A stretch of 64,000 nt of DNA from Moritella marina ATCC 15381 (GTDB lineage Bacteria > Pseudomonadota > Gammaproteobacteria > Enterobacterales > Moritellaceae): NCBI RefSeq assembly GCF_008931805.1, contig NZ_CP044399.1, positions 3,149,370 to 3,213,369 on the forward strand. Direction: 5' to 3'. The position numbers and the translations under genes were made by a program. This document shows positions 60,834-64,000 of the stretch, piece after piece (positions within the stretch are counted from its first letter, which is position 1; every line of letters begins with the position of its first letter). Under the pieces are notes generated by a model. The model was not told the origin of the DNA. It did no database searches and saw only the letters and a program-made list of their open reading frames with translations.

Positions 60834-61210
60834 GAAGTGAGCCTCTATAATGTATTTTATTCGGTTTGAAACAATTTAAGACTTAATTTTAAACCCTATT
60901 TTAAGAATACAGGGATAAAAAAGACGATGCTAAAATTGAGGTTTCAGGGCGCGGGATTGTACAAAGTTTAACGCCTAGACGCTAGCGCATTGGCCGAATT
61001 AAACAAAATAATTTATTCACCGTTAGTTTACATAACCAAGAATCGGAATAGATAACAAATAATTAAAGCTAAAATTCGCAATAAAGGTGACAAAGAGAAT
61101 CAAAAAGCAAGGAGGATGTGGAGTCAAATTTGAAACAGGGGAATAAAACCGGGTAATAAATCAATCACATATCACTACGCAATTGCTTTACAACCCGTTT
61201 CGCTAGTTGA
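60834..61210. promoter_or_regulatory. ndk-rlmN intergenic region
   Basis: These 377 bases hold no gene that I can support. They contain the promoter of the rlmN-der operon and the 3' end of ndk. A short hairpin CGCTA-TAGCG (61201-61216) spans the ndk stop. AAGGAGG at about 61110 is not followed by a usable frame. Confidence 0.5.
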
Positions 61211-61636
61211 TTAGCGAGCGCATACTTCATTTTCAGTAAAGAAGTAAGCGATTTCACGTGCTGCAGATTCTTCACTATCAGAACCGTGTACCGCATTAAA
61301 ACGCATGCTCTCAGCATAATCACAACGTAATGTGCCTGCTGCTGCATTTTCTGGGTTCGTAGTACCCATTAGCTCGCGGTAGAACGTGATAGCATTTTCA
61401 CCTTCTAGCACTTGCACCATGATAGGGCCCGACGTCATGAATTCCATCAAAGGTTCGAAGAATACTTTACCTTCATGTTCAGCATAAAAACCTTCTGCTT
61501 GTTCGCGAGTTAGGTGTAACATTTTTGCACCTACAACGCTTAAACCACAAGCTTCAATACGTGAGTAAATAGCACCAATTAAATTTTTTCTTACTGCATC
61601 AGGCTTAACAATAGAAAAAGTGCGTTGAATCGCCAT
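61211..61636 (-). CDS. ndk: Nucleoside diphosphate kinase
   Basis: 141-residue enzyme equilibrating NTP and NDP pools. Features are [17 protein letters not shown], the catalytic His in [21 protein letters not shown] and [19 protein letters not shown]. Length and motifs are standard. It is usually encoded near iscX-pepB or rlmN in gammaproteobacteria. Confidence 0.97.
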   Translation of the reverse strand: MAIQRTFSIVKPDAVRKNLIGAIYSRIEACGLSVVGAKMLHLTREQAEGFYAEHEGKVFFEPLMEFMTSGPIMVQVLEGENAITFYRELMGTTNPENAAAGTLRCDYAESMRFNAVHGSDSEESAAREIAYFFTENEVCAR

Positions 61637-61690
61637 AATTTTTAACCTTAATTTGAGAAGTTGACTATTTAAATCTGACTATCGGTTCTG

Positions 61691-61744
61691 AAAGTCAGTC
61701 GGATAACCTTAAAAAATAAAGGTTATCCTATTAACATCGACTTT
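61691..61744. other. Stem-loop upstream of ndk
   Basis: A perfect 10-base stem, GGATAACCTT (61701-61710) with AAGGTTATCC (61719-61728), can be extended by outer arms AAAGTC and GACTTT. No T-run follows on the minus strand. It lies between the TIGR03503 gene end and the ndk start, so it may end the former or sit in the 5' leader of the latter. Confidence 0.45.
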
Positions 61745-61870
61745 AATTGCATTACAATTTTTAAACAAGTGTTAATCGCGAAACAACAATTAAATACTGC
61801 GTAATGCGAGTCCTATCTACCACAAACACGCCACAAACCCAGCCCACAATCTAATTGATTAAATATCAAA

Positions 61871-63208
61871 CTATTTATCCAACGAATTAAGGTCTAAATC
61901 TGTCATATCATCCTGACCATCACTGACATCTATCGGCTCTCCAATACCCAGATCGGCATCTATTTGATTCTCAATTACCTTTTCAAATTTGCGTTTCTGC
62001 CAAAATTTAATGCCAAACAATACCGCAACAGCCAAAACCAATAAGAAAACCAAACCACCAACAACCCACAACAATAAATTCCAATCACTTTCCGTGTCTT
62101 CAACCACATCAACCAATTGCTCAGTCGGTTCAGCTTGAGAAGGAGTGAGCGCGAGTAGCAAAGCACTATCAATCACAATCGGTTTCGGTATAACGAACGC
62201 TTCAGAAGGCATATTAACGGTGATCTCTCGTCCCGTTTTCGTTGTGGCATACAAAACTAAGTCGATACTGTAACTCCCCACTTGCTCAGGTCGAGCGAAT
62301 GTATGGGTTTGTTCTGCTATATCCGCTTCGGCATAGATAATAAAGTCATCACTCAGACCACGATTAACAGAGGTTAAGCGCCCTTTAATCACAATAGTTT
62401 CAGACTTTAATTCATCCATATCATAAATCAACTTCAACTCTGGGTCAGCATCCACCAGCAGGGGTAACATTTGAGTCTTAATTGGTTTTGGAAATAAGAT
62501 CACATCTTGATTAAAACTACGGGTAAATGCGTTATTTTTTACCGCAACTTCAAATCTATATTTACCCGTGGCAAGATCGAGCTGTAAAAATGTAGTAAAA
62601 ATACCATCTTCCGGTACCTCATCATAGAACACACCTTTGTCATTAAATCGAGCGAGTTCTTGCGACGTAAAATTAAAGTTTTCATCTTCAACACGGTTAT
62701 AACCATAAGCGGTCACCAGCAGTTCCGTATCTCGTAGATACGTGTCATTGAGACGCTTGTTCAAATGAAACAGTTCACCGGTAATTTTTAGACGCTCGCC
62801 ACTATACAACTGGATAGGCAAGCGTTTGACTTGTAGCTGTACATTTGACAACAATTGAATACGATTATTACCTTGGATCTTGCCTAATGCTTGCCAGGGC
62901 CCCGCCATTGGATTTTCAATCGTAATAATGTCATTTTCTTCACCTTCAATCCAATGGACGCGATCAGATTTATCCCAGATATAAACTTTACTGCCATCTG
63001 GACGCACTAAAATCACGGCTTTAGAAAAACGTTCACGCGCAATAATAAAGGTGATTTGCTTAACACCATAGTCAACCCGAAAACGATTATCCAGCAACTT
63101 AATATCACTGGTCTGATAAACACCGGTCTGATAAAAGCTGTTTTCGGATGCAAAGGCATTAAGGCTAACAGCAGAAATCAACGCCATCAACAACCAAATA
63201 TTACGCAT
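61871..63208 (-). CDS. TIGR03503 family membrane-anchored protein
   Basis: 445-residue exported protein of the TIGR03503 family found in Vibrio, Shewanella and relatives; function unknown. Signal peptide residues 1-20 (WLLMALISAVSLNAFA), a long periplasmic beta-sandwich part, a transmembrane helix near the C-terminus (LLLWVVGGLVFLLVLAVAVL) and a basic then acidic cytoplasmic tail (DVSDGQDDMTDLDLNSLDK). Repeated beta domains (about 150-370) look like von Willebrand/Ig-like folds. The ATG at 63208 has AGGA 5 bases upstream; the 26 earlier codons are rejected. It follows dnaQ by 13 bases. Confidence 0.85.
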   Translation of the reverse strand: MRNIWLLMALISAVSLNAFASENSFYQTGVYQTSDIKLLDNRFRVDYGVKQITFIIARERFSKAVILVRPDGSKVYIWDKSDRVHWIEGEENDIITIENPMAGPWQALGKIQGNNRIQLLSNVQLQVKRLPIQLYSGERLKITGELFHLNKRLNDTYLRDTELLVTAYGYNRVEDENFNFTSQELARFNDKGVFYDEVPEDGIFTTFLQLDLATGKYRFEVAVKNNAFTRSFNQDVILFPKPIKTQMLPLLVDADPELKLIYDMDELKSETIVIKGRLTSVNRGLSDDFIIYAEADIAEQTHTFARPEQVGSYSIDLVLYATTKTGREITVNMPSEAFVIPKPIVIDSALLLALTPSQAEPTEQLVDVVEDTESDWNLLLWVVGGLVFLLVLAVAVLFGIKFWQKRKFEKVIENQIDADLGIGEPIDVSDGQDDMTDLDLNSLDK

Positions 63209-63221
63209 GTTTATCCTTACC

Positions 63222-63959
63222 TTAATGTGTTGTCCATAACGCATCACCGACGATGCCCAGTCTTTCATCATGTGCTTTAAGTTCATCGTCAGTCGCCCGC
63301 ACCACTTTTAATGATACTCGCGTGGCAGCAACACGGCGAATACCGCTACCTTCTGCGTCTGCGCTATCTTGCGATAAATTCAACTTAGTTTGGCCACCTG
63401 TCATAAACAGATAAACGTCCGCTAAAATCTCCGCATCCAGTAATGCCCCATGCAGCGTACGGTGTGAGTTATCAATACCATAACGATTACACAACACGTC
63501 TAAGTTGTTTCGTTTTCCTGGGAAGAGTTTCTTCGCGATAGCTAATGTATCGGTAATTTTACAAATTTCTTTAGTTTCAGGTAGACCTTTATTTAACAAT
63601 CTAAATTCATGATCAAGGAAGTTAATATCGAATGAGGCATTGTGAGCCACCAATTCCGCGCCATCAATAAACGCGATGAATTCATCGGCGATAGCTGAAA
63701 AGCTGGGCTTGTCTTGTAGATATTCATCAGTAATACCGTGTACCGCGATCGCTTCAGGATCAACCAAACGGTCAGGTTTGATATAAACATGGTAAGTACG
63801 ACCCGTAGGACGGCGATTGATCAACTCAATACAACCAATCTCGATCACGCGATGGCCAATGTGTACACCACCCGCTCCCATATTCATACCCGTTGTTTCG
63901 GTATCAAAAACGATTACACGACCAGCGCCCTGTATTAACTCTGCATTGTCCAAAGACAT
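63222..63959 (-). CDS. dnaQ: DNA polymerase III epsilon subunit
   Basis: 245-residue 3'-5' proofreading exonuclease. Exo I is VFDTETTGMN (Asp, Glu), Exo II is AHNASFDINFLDHEF and Exo III-epsilon is HGALLDAEILADVYL, with catalytic His and Asp. The C-terminal tail (about 190-245) ties it to the alpha subunit; its clamp-binding motif QTKLNLS lies near residue 183. The start at 63959 is chosen to match family length; two GTG codons lie just upstream in frame. Confidence 0.95.
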   Translation of the reverse strand: MSLDNAELIQGAGRVIVFDTETTGMNMGAGGVHIGHRVIEIGCIELINRRPTGRTYHVYIKPDRLVDPEAIAVHGITDEYLQDKPSFSAIADEFIAFIDGAELVAHNASFDINFLDHEFRLLNKGLPETKEICKITDTLAIAKKLFPGKRNNLDVLCNRYGIDNSHRTLHGALLDAEILADVYLFMTGGQTKLNLSQDSADAEGSGIRRVAATRVSLKVVRATDDELKAHDERLGIVGDALWTTH

Positions 63960-64000
63960 AAATTTCACCACTTCAATTAAACTGTGGCTATTCTAATATG

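Overview
The window looks like a stretch of chromosome from a marine gammaproteobacterium, most likely a Moritella-type member of the Alteromonadales or a close relative of Shewanella, Psychromonas and Vibrio. This is inferred from AT-rich coding DNA, from E. coli/Vibrio-like blocks (iscRSUA-hscBA-fdx-iscX-pepB; rlmN-pilW-rodZ-ispG-hisS-yfgM-bamB-der; gmhA-yafJ next to fadE; bepA-yfgD) and from marine-type families (DUF3305/DUF3306, DUF2066, DUF2069, DUF5062, TIGR03503). I saw no rRNA, tRNA, CRISPR array, transposase or prophage gene.

Layout. 1-3.6 kb: formate dehydrogenase accessory genes (DUF3306, DUF3305, fdhD, and an HTH regulator with a binding-protein domain). 3.7-9.6 kb: yiaY-type alcohol dehydrogenase, a 3-hydroxyisobutyryl-CoA hydrolase, a PhnA-type protein, a YeeN-type YebC protein and bepA. 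9.6-15.4 kb: yfgD/arsC, a DUF2069 membrane protein, a broken hda, a DUF2066 protein, upp and purMN. 15.5-20 kb: yafJ, gmhA and fadE. 20-28 kb: pepB and the complete isc operon, with two abutting IscR sites upstream, then trmJ. 28.3-29.1 kb: suhB, whose phosphatase metal ligands are largely replaced. 29.2-43.3 kb: an aerobactin-type siderophore locus. 43.4-51.7 kb: lipase-like genes, fadH with a divergent AraC regulator, a DTW protein, free methionine sulfoxide reductase and a flavodoxin. 51.9-64 kb: der-bamB-yfgM-hisS-ispG-rodZ-pilW-rlmN, ndk, a TIGR03503 protein and dnaQ.

The siderophore locus is the main accessory island. One long minus-strand operon runs shiF-like exporter, iutA, fhuC, fhuD, fhuB, a nitroreductase-like gene, an iucA-iucB gene fusion and iucD. 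iucC lies on the other side of a shared intergenic region that holds a strong Fur box. All aerobactin activities (IucA, B, C, D) plus outer-membrane receptor, periplasmic carrier, inner-membrane importer and exporter are present, but in an order unlike the classical iucABCD-iutA. Short in-frame tandem repeats sit in the IucA-IucB linker and in the IucD tail.

The most interesting points are (1) SuhB with natural changes at four active-site positions, suggesting it survives as a transcription factor rather than a phosphatase; (2) hda, normally needed to switch off DnaA, with its middle missing or scrambled and a frame break; (3) the rearranged aerobactin locus with a fused synthetase-acetyltransferase and an embedded flavin reductase candidate.
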